64,000 bases of DNA from Bacillus sp. SD088 (GCF_017355205.1 NZ_JADIJK010000003.1:124001-188000); one strand, 5' to 3'; positions 28,078-37,672 are shown, numbered from the stretch's first letter. Notes: a model not told the origin generated them from the sequence alone. Made by a program: numbers and translations.

Positions 28078-29421
28078 TTATTTATCCCCTGTCGCCCGTA
28101 ATTGCGCATCCAAATCTTCTAGACCTTCGTCTATATCTTTTGTGCCATCGTATATCGCATTAATATTTTGATTAATTGTATTTAATATGGTTGAAAAGTT
28201 ACGAATTAAATGGTTGTCTGCTTCAAATCCATATTTAATAGCACCTTCATGTAGTTCTTTTAACTGCTCATTGGTCATCCCTGCTTGCTCAGCAACATGG
28301 TCTAACCATAGATCCATTAGCTGACTATTAGCCGGTGTTTCATTCGTCATTTCAACCAGTTCTTTCGCCCCTTTTTCAGGATCGATCAAGAATTTGATGA
28401 ATTCCCACGCCTCATCTGGATGCTTACTTTTAGCGCTAATATTCCAAGGATCCACATACATTGGAATTCTCCGATTATCCACTGTGTAAGGCATGGGTGC
28501 AATTCCCCATTGGAATTCTGCAGGTTGATAACTACGAACGCCCCAACCGCCATTAATCGTCATCGCCACTCGACCAGTTAGAAAAGGATCGCCAATTTGC
28601 GAAACCGCATCCAATTGTGATTGTGTCGGCGATACTTTATGCTCATGAATTAAATCATAATGGGCTTGAATAGCTTGCCTATTGGCAGGATCATCCAAAA
28701 CATTCGGTTCTCCAATCGCTCCCGTTTCATAAGCCTCTTCTTTGAAAAGATCCCCACCCCAGAGCCAAGCGTCACGATTTCCATGATTAGTATTTAATAA
28801 TCCAAAGACCTGATTATTTTTATCGCCTATATTTTTCGTTAATTTTTTTGCATAGTCAACCATTGTATCGTAATTCCAAGATTCATCATCCCAGTCAGTA
28901 GGCGGATAATCCAATCCGGCCTCATCAAATAATTCTTTGTTATAAAAGATGTAGGAGCCCATTGCTAAAATCGGAACCCCATATTTCTTCCCATCAATTG
29001 TATATATATCAATAAGTTTCTCATCGATCCCTTCAACTGCATTAGGATCTTTTTCTAAATATGGGCTTAAATCTAATAAGGCACCTAGCTCTTGATATGT
29101 TGCAAATCCAGAATCTGCCCAGTTCGATGACCAAACATCAGGCACATTTCCACCTGCAATCATCGTTTGCAATTTTTGATCGATCTGTTCTTGAGGAATT
29201 TCTTGAAGTTTAATTTTAATATCAGGATTCTCTGCTTCAAAATCCTTTACCATCTTCTCCTCCCAAGCTTTTAACACTGGATCACTACGAACTAACCATG
29301 TCAACTCCACCTTCTTTTTTCCGGCCTTTTCGTTTCCGGTAGAACTACAAGCCGCCAACCCAAAAACCGACACAAAAATCAAACAAACGGTCAATACTTG
29401 AAATGCTGCCTTTCTCGTCAT
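28078..29421 (-). CDS. Sugar ABC transporter substrate-binding lipoprotein (CUT1, second copy)
   Basis: 447 residues, the same length as the paralogue at 2800-4143. Lipobox LAAC near residue 25. Shared blocks include GNVPDVWSSNW, TDWDDESWNYD and AINAIYDGTKDIDEGLE. It captures a sugar for the permeases at 26195-27981. The close similarity but different neighbours suggest a duplicated importer with a changed substrate or expression. Confidence 0.93.
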   Translation of the reverse strand: MTRKAAFQVLTVCLIFVSVFGLAACSSTGNEKAGKKKVELTWLVRSDPVLKAWEEKMVKDFEAENPDIKIKLQEIPQEQIDQKLQTMIAGGNVPDVWSSNWADSGFATYQELGALLDLSPYLEKDPNAVEGIDEKLIDIYTIDGKKYGVPILAMGSYIFYNKELFDEAGLDYPPTDWDDESWNYDTMVDYAKKLTKNIGDKNNQVFGLLNTNHGNRDAWLWGGDLFKEEAYETGAIGEPNVLDDPANRQAIQAHYDLIHEHKVSPTQSQLDAVSQIGDPFLTGRVAMTINGGWGVRSYQPAEFQWGIAPMPYTVDNRRIPMYVDPWNISAKSKHPDEAWEFIKFLIDPEKGAKELVEMTNETPANSQLMDLWLDHVAEQAGMTNEQLKELHEGAIKYGFEADNHLIRNFSTILNTINQNINAIYDGTKDIDEGLEDLDAQLRATGDK

Positions 29422-29621
29422 CTCGCGACCCCCTTGATATTTTGTGAAAAATAAGGATGACTTGTCCTTTAGCAGAAAATCATCCTTAAACTAACAATAT
29501 TCATTTTAAAAGGAAATTATTCTTAAACGGTTTATACTAATAGCCGGAGGATTCCAAAGTTTAAATTGAATAATAGGATTGCTGAGGGATTAACATTTGG
29601 AGAAGTTGTTATGAGGTTTCT

Positions 29622-29770
29622 GGGGCTGTCCAAAAAGGCTTGGAAAAAAAGGAGAAATGGATATATAATTCCGGCTTTTTTTCAAACGCTAAGAAAATCG
29701 CCAAAAACGGCGATATGCCTGCGGGAATAGCATCGGCTGAAGCTGTCTTTTTGGTGATTTTCTACTTTTG
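29622..29770. repeat. Dispersed intergenic repeat, family 2
   Basis: Begins GGGGCTGTCCAAAAAGGCTT and contains AAGAAAATCGCCAAAAACGG followed by TGCCTGCGGGAATAGCATC. The copy at 37673-37890 has the same core. The right end is not sharp here. Confidence 0.75.
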
Positions 29771-29926
29771 CGCTAAATTTTTTGCCTTTTTTTGTTCGGG
29801 AGCAGCTCTATTGTCGCTATTAGTAAAAGTTGGCTAACATTTTTGTGTGTGGAATACAAAAATAAAGAACTGACTTCTCTTAAGCTAAGAAAGGAAAAGG
29901 TTATATCATTCGAAGATACAAAAAAT

Positions 29927-30063
29927 GTGGCTGGGACAAAAGTATTTTCCCACAAGACAAAACCGACCTGCTAGTTTCTATACTCCGCTCCGGGAATATA
30001 CTTCGCTAAGGCAATACATTGTTCGTCTATGAAGCTTAGCATTTAAGTTATGTCCCAGCCTCA
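29927..30063. repeat. Dispersed intergenic repeat, family 1 (internally deleted copy)
   Basis: Ends are GTGGCTGGGACAAAA and TGTCCCAGCCTCA. Compared with the copies at 2551 and 59038, the GC-rich centre is missing: AATATACTTCGCT joins directly to AAGGCAATACATTGTTCG, as if deleted between two short CGCT repeats. Confidence 0.85.
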
Positions 30064-30098
30064 TACCCTGGCCTTAAACCACAGTATCTATCAGAGGT

Positions 30099-30322
30099 TG
30101 TTCAAAAAGTCCGGTAAAAATGGCTCTGCGAGATAGAGGATCTTCTACTAAAACCGCCCACGTCCTGTGGGCAACATAGAAGTCAGCACATCCTGCCAAT
30201 CCCTGCTTAAAGGCTGCACCGCCTCGAACTTTCGACGTACAGGATGTACTAGTGTCGGTGTTGCTGACAGGACCTCAGCGTAGTTGCAGACTTGGTCCTT
30301 TTTATCCTCCTTTTTGAACACG
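30099..30322. repeat. Dispersed intergenic repeat, family 3
   Basis: Ends TGTTCAAAAAGTCC and CTCCTTTTTGAACA are inverted. Interior block GTACAGGATGTACTAGTGTCGG and GACTTGGTCCTTTTTATCC. Copies at 41964-42294 and 56855-56957. Confidence 0.85.
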
Positions 30323-30337
30323 CACTATCATTAAATA

Positions 30338-31936
30338 TTAATCCTCATTATATCTTTTAAATGCTGTATTTTTAATTTCCATATATTCTTCCAATCCCAT
30401 TTTCTTTATTGTTTCTACGTATTTATCCCACTCTGAAAAAGAAGTTGTTCCCGTAATAAATTTGTCTCTCATTTCATTAGCGTATTTTTCAATATCACTT
30501 GCAAGCGGTGCTAGTTTACTATTTTCCTCCTGCGAAAAGGTAAACTTTGGCCACACTTCCTCTATCAAATAGGGCTCTAACTTTTCGGTTGCTTTTAAGG
30601 AAGAGGGCAGACTTTTGAAATAATCCTCTTTTACAATACCTGGGTATCCCCCGCCAAGCCAAGAAAAGTATTTACTTTGTTCTTGTTGAATTGTATTACC
30701 ATCAGTACTTTTTGTGATACTATCGACGTATTCCAGGTCGCCATTTTCATCCTTTTTATATGTCTCACCCTCAACGCCCATAAAAAACAATTTTGCTCCT
30801 TCATCACTATAGAAATAATCCATCCAACGGGCAGTTGCGGCGGGATGTTTATTTTTATCAGTAATTACAAAACTTCCTGTATGAGACAGTGGAGAACCTA
30901 CATAAGCATGCTGTTGCTCCCCATGAGGACCTATTAATGGCTCCATTCCAACATATTCGTTTTCTATGCCCCAACGACTTTCAGGATTTGACGTTACAGA
31001 GCTGCCATATACTCCTTCTGAACCAGTTGCTTGAAATTGATTTGCATCAATCGAATAAATATTCTGTTCAATTAGCTTTTCTTCATAAAGCTTATTTACA
31101 TATTGAAGTAATTCTTTATAGCTATCCGAAATACGATAAAAACGTAGTTCCTCTGTTTCAGGATCCATATCAATAAATGGTTGATTAATACCTCTATTGC
31201 CCACTCCAAAAGCTCCATTTAGATAATATAGCAGTGTATCAATTGAGGTCGAACCAAATGGAATCTCATCTTCTTTTCCGTTTCCATTAGGATCTTGTTC
31301 CTTCACCGCCTTAAGATATTCGTAGAATTCATCTGTTGTTTTTGGCAGATCCATTCCTACTGCATCAAGCCAATCTTCTTTTATCCACGGCCTATTCACA
31401 ACAAGGACTGATTTATAGTCCGGTGAATAGATCGTTGGTAAGGAATAAATATTTCCGTCGGGTAATGTAAGTCCTTTTTTAATTTCCGGATATTCTTCAA
31501 ACAGTTTTTTCAAATTGGGCATATTCTTATCTATCAAATCATTAAGTTCTAGAAATACACCCTGTTCTCCATATTTAACTAAATCCGTATCTGGTACGAA
31601 AGCAGTATAGAGCACCTCGGGATAATCTCCACTAGCCAATGATAGATTTCTTTTTTCTTCTAATTCTACTGTTGGGACTAAGCCCCAATCAATGTGAATA
31701 TTGGTCATTTCTTCGTATTTTTCCCAAACCAATAATTTGTTATAATCATCAGCTGTTAACGGAGATTTCCCTGTCATAAAGCTAATTGTAATAGGCTCAT
31801 TAACTATAGGCATACCCGTCTTATTTAAGTTCTCTTCTCCTTCTTTCGTATTTTTAGAATCTACCCCTTTATTGCTACATGCAACTAATGTTAATAAAAG
31901 TACTGTAACTATCAAAGGTAATATTTTACATTTCAT
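30338..31936 (-). CDS. LplA-type substrate-binding lipoprotein, tandem copy B
   Basis: About 532 residues. The start is the ATG at 31934-31936 (MKCKILPLIVTVLL), with AAGGTGGG upstream; an in-frame TTG 11 codons earlier has no good site. The lipobox is LVAC. It is closely similar to the protein at 32280-33923, sharing MPIVNEPITISFMTGK and NGNGKEDEIPFGS-like segments. No permease gene adjoins it, so it must use permeases encoded elsewhere, perhaps 21875-23712. It is probably co-transcribed with its tandem partner, about 340 bp upstream. Confidence 0.9.
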   Translation of the reverse strand: MKCKILPLIVTVLLLTLVACSNKGVDSKNTKEGEENLNKTGMPIVNEPITISFMTGKSPLTADDYNKLLVWEKYEEMTNIHIDWGLVPTVELEEKRNLSLASGDYPEVLYTAFVPDTDLVKYGEQGVFLELNDLIDKNMPNLKKLFEEYPEIKKGLTLPDGNIYSLPTIYSPDYKSVLVVNRPWIKEDWLDAVGMDLPKTTDEFYEYLKAVKEQDPNGNGKEDEIPFGSTSIDTLLYYLNGAFGVGNRGINQPFIDMDPETEELRFYRISDSYKELLQYVNKLYEEKLIEQNIYSIDANQFQATGSEGVYGSSVTSNPESRWGIENEYVGMEPLIGPHGEQQHAYVGSPLSHTGSFVITDKNKHPAATARWMDYFYSDEGAKLFFMGVEGETYKKDENGDLEYVDSITKSTDGNTIQQEQSKYFSWLGGGYPGIVKEDYFKSLPSSLKATEKLEPYLIEEVWPKFTFSQEENSKLAPLASDIEKYANEMRDKFITGTTSFSEWDKYVETIKKMGLEEYMEIKNTAFKRYNED

Positions 31937-31969
31937 AAATATTAACCCACCTTGTTTTATTTTTTTCAA

Positions 31970-32279
31970 TGAATCAGTTTCATAATAGAAAATTCAGTAT
32001 TAAAATCAGAACAATGTTGATTTCCGCTCTAGGACGACGCTTTCCGGGGGCGTGTGGTGAGCTTATCCTCCAGGAGTCGCCGCCTTCCGCTTCAACCAGT
32101 GTGAAGGTTACAATAAATATTTGAATCATCACAGCGTTCGTGTTTTTTCTTTTGATCGATGATTATGAAATTAACTCTAATAACAAAAAATTGGTTTGAT
32201 TTTCATCGATTGCATCTGAAACTTTTCTTGCTGTTTTGGAATCAATTATACTAACACCGATCAGGCGTGCTTCCTTTTA
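31970..32279. other. Intergenic region with family 5 repeat
   Basis: 310 bp between the tandem lipoprotein genes. It contains the family 5 repeat at 32016-32099 and AT-rich sequence. No promoter stands out. Confidence 0.6.
32016..32099. repeat. Dispersed intergenic repeat, family 5
   Basis: GTTGATTTCCGCTCTAGGAC, CGCTTTCCGGGGGC, then CGCCGCCTTCCGCTTCAAC. The reverse-complement copy is at 62726-62787, and a fragment is at about 20083-20125. Confidence 0.8.
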
Positions 32280-33923
32280 TTAGCTATTTTTATAACGATC
32301 ATAAGCTGCTTTCTGAATTTCCATATATTTTTCAAGTCCCATTCTTTCAATTGTTTCCACATATTTATCCCATTCAGAAAATGGGACATTTCCGGAAATA
32401 AACTTCCCACTCATTTCATCCGCATATTTTTCTATATCTGTTTGTAAAGGAGCCAATTTTTGATACTCGTCCTCTGTATACATAAAAGGAGGCCATACTT
32501 CTTCGATTACATCTGCTTTGAACATTTCGCTTGCTTCAAGAGACGAAGGTAAGCTTTCAGCCCCTTTGAAAAATTCCTGTTTAACAAGTCCCGGATATCC
32601 TCCACCTAAATAAGTAAAGTATGGTCTTTGAGCCTGTTGTAAGCTGAGTCCATCTGGATTGTCTGTAATATGCTCCATATATTGCAATTCACCGTTATCT
32701 GCGGTTTCATAAGTCTCTCCTTCAACCCCCATAAAGAACAATTTTGCTCCGTCATCTCCATAGAAATAATCAATCCAACGAGCCGTTGCTTCAGGATGCT
32801 GATTTTTATCTGTTATAGCAAAACTACCTTTACGAGCAATAGGTGAAGTGATGTACGCCCATTTTTTATCCCCATGTGGTCCTTCTAAAGCGGGCATTCC
32901 TACATATTCATCTTTTAATCCCCAGCGAGTTTCAGGATTTGAAGTAACAGAACTACCATATAAACCTTCGGATCCAGTTGCTTGAAACTGATTCTCGTCA
33001 ATAGAAAAGATATTTTCTTCAATTAATCCCCCACTAAAAAGTTTATTCATATACTGAAGCAGTTCTTTATATCCATCAGCTGTCCGATAAAAACGCATTT
33101 CATTTGTTTCTGGGTCCATATCCAAAAAAGCATGGTTCCTTCCCCTATTTCCTACACCGAATGATCCTTTTAGGTAATATTCTAGAGTACTGATTGAACT
33201 GGATCCAAAAGGAATTTCATCTGCCTTTCCATTTCCATTAAGGTCTGTTTCTTTCACACCTTTTAGGTATTTATAAAACTCCTCTGTTGTTTGCGGGGTA
33301 TCCATCTCTAATGCCTCTAACCAATCCTTCCTAATAAATGGCTTTATATTACTTGTCATTGATATGAAATCAGGGGAGTAGATCGTTGGTAGAGCATAAA
33401 TCTGTCCATCTGGATGTGTAATACCCTTTCTAATATCTGGAAATTGATCAAGTAATTGCTTAAAGTTCGGCATATATTTATCTATTAAATCATTTAATTC
33501 TATAAATATTCCCTGCTTTCCATATTTCGATAAATCCAGATCAGGTACTCCAGCTGAATAAAATACTTCTGGATATTCCCCACCTGCCAATGCTAAGTTT
33601 CTTTTTTCTGTTAATCCCTCATTAGGAATCAATCCCCAATCAATATTAATATTTGTCATTTTTTCATATTCTTCCCAAATAAGGACCTCGTTATAATTTT
33701 CAGCAGTGATCGGTGGCTTCCCTGTCATAAAGGTTAAAGTAATTGGCTCATTCACAATGGGCATATCCGTCTTATTAAAGTTTTCTATTTCTTCTTGATT
33801 TGAAGCCGATTCCTCTTCTTTTCCTTTGCCATTGGATTCTTTCTCATTCTTACTGCAGGCCGACAATACCATGAATGCAATCGCTATCAAAATCAATATT
33901 TTTTTTATTTTCAATATCGACAC
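32280..33923 (-). CDS. LplA-type substrate-binding lipoprotein, tandem copy A
   Basis: 547 residues. The lipobox LSAC follows a short signal peptide (Cys23). LplA-family blocks: IVNEPITLTFMTGKPPIT near 55, LNGNGKADEIPFGSSS, and SLPSSLEASEMFK near 480. It is 61 bp downstream of the beta-helix gene 33985-36219, so probably co-expressed with it and dedicated to its products. Two such orphan binding proteins in tandem suggest import of two related oligomers through one shared channel. Confidence 0.9.
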   Translation of the reverse strand: MSILKIKKILILIAIAFMVLSACSKNEKESNGKGKEEESASNQEEIENFNKTDMPIVNEPITLTFMTGKPPITAENYNEVLIWEEYEKMTNINIDWGLIPNEGLTEKRNLALAGGEYPEVFYSAGVPDLDLSKYGKQGIFIELNDLIDKYMPNFKQLLDQFPDIRKGITHPDGQIYALPTIYSPDFISMTSNIKPFIRKDWLEALEMDTPQTTEEFYKYLKGVKETDLNGNGKADEIPFGSSSISTLEYYLKGSFGVGNRGRNHAFLDMDPETNEMRFYRTADGYKELLQYMNKLFSGGLIEENIFSIDENQFQATGSEGLYGSSVTSNPETRWGLKDEYVGMPALEGPHGDKKWAYITSPIARKGSFAITDKNQHPEATARWIDYFYGDDGAKLFFMGVEGETYETADNGELQYMEHITDNPDGLSLQQAQRPYFTYLGGGYPGLVKQEFFKGAESLPSSLEASEMFKADVIEEVWPPFMYTEDEYQKLAPLQTDIEKYADEMSGKFISGNVPFSEWDKYVETIERMGLEKYMEIQKAAYDRYKNS

Positions 33924-33984
33924 TTCCCTTATACAATTCGTTTTTATTTGTTTTTATATACTTTTATCCTCTATTCAAAAACTC

Positions 33985-36219
33985 CTAATCTTGTAAAGCT
34001 TCCACTTCATCACTATCATTTTGAATCGAACCAAGATTATAGCCGTACTTCAGGTTGGATGTTTTTTCATCAAACCAAATACCATAACGAAATTTCCCGT
34101 GAATTATATTATCTCTTATAATTCCTGTATGAGTCGCTTGTTCAAAAGTCAATGCATCTGAAGCAATGTCCGTCTGGGTTACAAGTGTATTAGTGGAGAC
34201 CAATAATATTGAACTATTATGAATTTGAACAAACTGGTTTTTAATATCGATGACACGATTATCTTTTATATCTACGATTTCACAGTTTGAGACATCAATC
34301 CCCTCTTCTGAATGATTGATTATGTTATTCATTAGTGCAATAGTGGTTAAACCTTTACAATAGATGCCCGCTTTTAAAGCCTTCGTAACGATATTGTGAT
34401 CAATATCTCCTAGTGAGCTATCTTCCAGTTGTAATCCTTCCTCTTGTGTTTCTTCCAAATGATTCTTAGAAATTACATATTGGGTACAGTTTTTTAAAAA
34501 GATACCATATTCATTCGGTTTAAAGATTTGGTTGTTTGTGATCGCTATATTTGAACAATCTATTAGTTCAACTGCGGATTTATCCATATAATTAATTGTA
34601 TTATTTATTATTGATACGCGCTTTACATTGCTAATGATGATTCCATTATCTTTACTAACACTAAGTGTATTCCCCTCAATTTGTACATCTTCTGAAACAA
34701 CATCAGTAGAGTAAATTCCAATAGCAAAACGCCTATTTCCTTGGAAATACTCAGGATAGATTTCCTTTCCATTAATAAATTGATTTTTGGTTATATGCAT
34801 TCGTCTGAATGGACCAGCTTCACCAAATGTTTGATGTTTAGCCCCACTAACTGCATAAATTCCTCCACCGCATTCATAAAAAGTATTCTCCGTAATCGTC
34901 ACGTTTAACCATTTGTAGGGACGGATTGCATAATAACACATTTCTTCAAATGTATTATTTCTTATTGAAATATTTTGATGCCATTTCCCCTCTTTATGCG
35001 TATGACCTCCAATACCAGCTGGCCAAGCTTTAAATTCAACAGTTGTCTCAATTCCGCTTTTTTGAAATGTGTAAGAGTTTCCCTTACCAAAATAGCAATT
35101 TTTAATGATAACATTCTTACAATGAGTATCATCATAAGGAAGTGCACCTTGAATTCCGCCAGTCCCAGCATGGTCAATTTGAATTGCCTCTACATACCAA
35201 CGATTCTCAGCCAATTCTCTATAGCCATAAAACTTACAATCCTCTATCACCACATTCTTGGAAGAATTAATTTCGATGGCATGAGCATCAATTAAATCGT
35301 AAAATTTGCAATTTCGAAATGTCCAATCCGCTGCGTGCGCAAATTGAAGTACATTTCCATCTTCATAGCAAAGGACGCTTGGATTAAATCCTACTAATTC
35401 GAATTGTGCATTTTCAAATAAAATATTACCATTCCCTGTATATCCCTCATGGGGAGTTCCGTTATATTCATAGTTGCGTAACATTGTTACTGTGTGGTTT
35501 CGCCAAAAGATGGCTCCCTCTTCACATATGACAGAAGTGTTTCCGTAAATTTCCAAGGCTTCTGACCAAACATAATCACCTTTCGTAACATATATAGTGA
35601 TCGACTGCTTAATTTCATTTGATAAACGAAATACTTTCTGAAAAGCTTCTGTATCGTCATTTTGTTTATCTCCTTTTGCACCCCACCACTGAGGATAAAC
35701 AGCAGCTCCTGAAAAATTACCAATCACCTTCCCGCTACCAGCAAATATTTGAGTAGCTTTTGCTTCAATCAAGGATTGGATTTCAACCACTGTTCCTTTA
35801 TCTGCTTTTAATACTGCCCCATTATCGAATAATAATAATAGATTGCGGGGAAATAATAGGTTTTTCCCAATTAGATAAGTACCAGCCGGAAAATAAATGG
35901 TCGCCTGTTTATCCCCCAATGTATCTACTAATTGCTTTAATGCAGGAGCATCATCTTCTGTTCCATTCCCTGACACATTAAAATCCTTAACATTATACCA
36001 ATCTCCTCCACCAGAAGACTTTGGTTGAGATACACTATTATCCTCTTTTTCTTCTTTATTATCTTGGGCATAAACATTGAGAACATTAGGTAATATTCCT
36101 GGAACAGTCATAAGACCTGCCATAAGGCCTAGTGAACCGACAAATCGTCTTCTGGTCATATTTGGATTGAACTTATTTTTATCCTTATTATCGGGAGAAC
36201 TGTCTATTTTCATTTGCAT
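33985..36219 (-). CDS. Tat-exported parallel beta-helix protein (pectate-lyase-3-like)
   Basis: 744 residues. The N-terminal segment MTRRRFVGSLGLMAGLMT carries a twin-arginine motif and a hydrophobic stretch ending near VYAQ, so export by the Tat pathway is predicted. A pectate-lyase-3-like start (WYNVKDFNVSGNGTEDDAPAL) follows near 75, and a second such start (VYPQWWGAKGDKQNDDTEAF) near 175. The rest is many short beta-helix repeats (about 245-720). Probably a polysaccharide lyase or hydrolase outside the cell; catalytic residues are not obvious. tatA lies directly upstream on the same strand. Confidence 0.85.
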   Translation of the reverse strand: MQMKIDSSPDNKDKNKFNPNMTRRRFVGSLGLMAGLMTVPGILPNVLNVYAQDNKEEKEDNSVSQPKSSGGGDWYNVKDFNVSGNGTEDDAPALKQLVDTLGDKQATIYFPAGTYLIGKNLLFPRNLLLLFDNGAVLKADKGTVVEIQSLIEAKATQIFAGSGKVIGNFSGAAVYPQWWGAKGDKQNDDTEAFQKVFRLSNEIKQSITIYVTKGDYVWSEALEIYGNTSVICEEGAIFWRNHTVTMLRNYEYNGTPHEGYTGNGNILFENAQFELVGFNPSVLCYEDGNVLQFAHAADWTFRNCKFYDLIDAHAIEINSSKNVVIEDCKFYGYRELAENRWYVEAIQIDHAGTGGIQGALPYDDTHCKNVIIKNCYFGKGNSYTFQKSGIETTVEFKAWPAGIGGHTHKEGKWHQNISIRNNTFEEMCYYAIRPYKWLNVTITENTFYECGGGIYAVSGAKHQTFGEAGPFRRMHITKNQFINGKEIYPEYFQGNRRFAIGIYSTDVVSEDVQIEGNTLSVSKDNGIIISNVKRVSIINNTINYMDKSAVELIDCSNIAITNNQIFKPNEYGIFLKNCTQYVISKNHLEETQEEGLQLEDSSLGDIDHNIVTKALKAGIYCKGLTTIALMNNIINHSEEGIDVSNCEIVDIKDNRVIDIKNQFVQIHNSSILLVSTNTLVTQTDIASDALTFEQATHTGIIRDNIIHGKFRYGIWFDEKTSNLKYGYNLGSIQNDSDEVEALQD

Positions 36220-36394
36220 ACCCTCACTTTTTTATGAATAGAACGGAACAATCCTGTTATCTTCCAAAATATCCTCCATACGTTTACATTCCTTCAACAT
36301 TTTTCTGTTGAGAAACTCACTTATTTACTTGTTCCAATTTTGACTTCGAGTAAAAATTGTTTATTACCCATTCGCCTACTTTTATGAGCGGATT

Positions 36395-36565
36395 TTATTT
36401 ATCATCATCCTTCTCTTTTCCCATAAGGTCATTCGCTGTTCTTTTAAATTCGGATAATGTCTTTCCGAAGGCAGCACCAAGCTCAGGGAGTTTTTTAGGA
36501 CCAAACAGAATTAACGCAATAACGAGAATGATAATTAAACTTGGTATTCCAATATTTGGTAGCAA
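36395..36565 (-). CDS. tatA: Twin-arginine translocase subunit TatA
   Basis: 56 residues from a TTG start, with AAGGGGTGATCAA upstream. One N-terminal membrane span ([15 protein letters not shown]), then the invariant [10 protein letters not shown] hinge, an amphipathic helix ([13 protein letters not shown]) and an acidic/basic tail ending DDDK identify TatA/TatE. It assembles the Tat pore for folded proteins. It is 29 bp after the metallophosphoesterase and 175 bp before the gene for a Tat-signal-bearing protein, like the pairing of tatAd with phoD in Bacillus subtilis. No tatC is present. It is easily missed because it is short and starts with TTG. Confidence 0.93.
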   Translation of the reverse strand: MLPNIGIPSLIIILVIALILFGPKKLPELGAAFGKTLSEFKRTANDLMGKEKDDDK

Positions 36566-36594
36566 TTGATCACCCCTTAAATGATTTAAAACAA

Positions 36595-37458
36595 TTACTC
36601 CTTATTAAATCTAACAAACACTTCCCGATCTTGTTTTCTCCCTTGAACATATGCCTTTTCGAAAGCGTATTCAGGATTAAAAGCATCAAGGTCTATCTGA
36701 CATGTTTTCACTCGTAGATAACCTTGATCAAGCTCAATGATTTTGAATTCGAAAGGTGTTTCTACAAATGAACTACTAGTTATAAATACGTCATTAGAGA
36801 TTGATTTCAAGGTATTTAAATGATTATGTCCTGACAAAACTAACTTTAGCTGCGGATATCTTTGAGTCATGTTTAAGATAGATTCTTGAAATGTAGCCGG
36901 TGGCTCATGGATGACTTTTTTCAATCCACTTTGTTCTGTGCTCATGCCAAAAACCGGACTATGGGTTACTAACACATGAATTTTGTCTAAATTTCTATTA
37001 ATGCTGGTTTCTAATAACTGTAATTGTTCATCTGATAAATAAGGCTCCTGAATCTTTCCCCAATAAAACTCACGGCCACATTCCCAATGATTAGGTAGGA
37101 CATGAACTACACACGTATCGGCATGAATATCGAAGTTAGGTGATTGATTAATAAATAAATTTGGAGCTTCATTCAGCCAAATCTTTAAAGCATCAGGGTG
37201 ATCCAAATCATGGTTCCCTAAACATAAATACGTAGGAACAGAGAAACGAAATAAATTCGCAGCCTGTCGAATTGTATCCTCATTGCATGATTGGACAAGG
37301 TCGCCCCCATGAATAATAAAATCATAATGGCACTTTTTAATTTCTTTCCTTAGACAAGAAATAAGCTGGTTAATCTTATCCGGATAAGCCGGTTGTTGGT
37401 GGAACCCAATCGGATCCGCCCCAATATGGGTATCTGTTAAATATAAAAAACGAAGTAT
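36595..37458 (-). CDS. Calcineurin-like metallophosphoesterase (apparent ATA start)
   Basis: 287 residues if started at the ATA at 37456-37458 ([13 protein letters not shown]). The two-metal motifs are DTHIG, GGDLV, GNHDLDH, VTHSP and GHNH, so it is a cytosolic phosphoesterase of unknown substrate. The best Shine-Dalgarno (AAAGGAGG) lies 9 bases before that ATA. Upstream in-frame TTG or GTG codons have no visible site and would add up to 28 residues that look unlike the family. The ATA start is inferred from the spacing and the family's usual N-terminus. It precedes tatA in one operon. Confidence 0.88.
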   Translation of the reverse strand: MLRFLYLTDTHIGADPIGFHQQPAYPDKINQLISCLRKEIKKCHYDFIIHGGDLVQSCNEDTIRQAANLFRFSVPTYLCLGNHDLDHPDALKIWLNEAPNLFINQSPNFDIHADTCVVHVLPNHWECGREFYWGKIQEPYLSDEQLQLLETSINRNLDKIHVLVTHSPVFGMSTEQSGLKKVIHEPPATFQESILNMTQRYPQLKLVLSGHNHLNTLKSISNDVFITSSSFVETPFEFKIIELDQGYLRVKTCQIDLDAFNPEYAFEKAYVQGRKQDREVFVRFNKE

Positions 37459-37672
37459 GGTCTGTCTCCTCCTTTCTTTAGGGTGATAAATTATTTCACT
37501 ACTCACAAAAAGTCTATCATCAACAAAAATGGAACAAAACAAGTGATGCTTTTACTTCATATGTGAGTTTTATGAGTGGGTTTTTCATTCGAATTTTATT
37601 TGTTTTTCCATTCAAATATAAGGTCAATGTAAAAATTGACATATGCAGTATAATATCCACATGATTCTGTAT

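Larger units (their letters stand above)
29422..30337. other. Repeat-rich intergenic region of about 0.9 kb
   Basis: Three dispersed repeats of different families stand in a row: family 2 (29622-29770), a shortened family 1 copy (29927-30063) and family 3 (30099-30322). 29422-29621 is the AT-rich leader of the CUT1 lipoprotein gene. Small frames here are repeat sequence, not genes. Confidence 0.8.

Noticed and set aside
36357-36569. A 70-codon plus-strand frame opposite tatA
   Set aside because: It is the complement of a convincing TatA on the minus strand, which has the family motifs.
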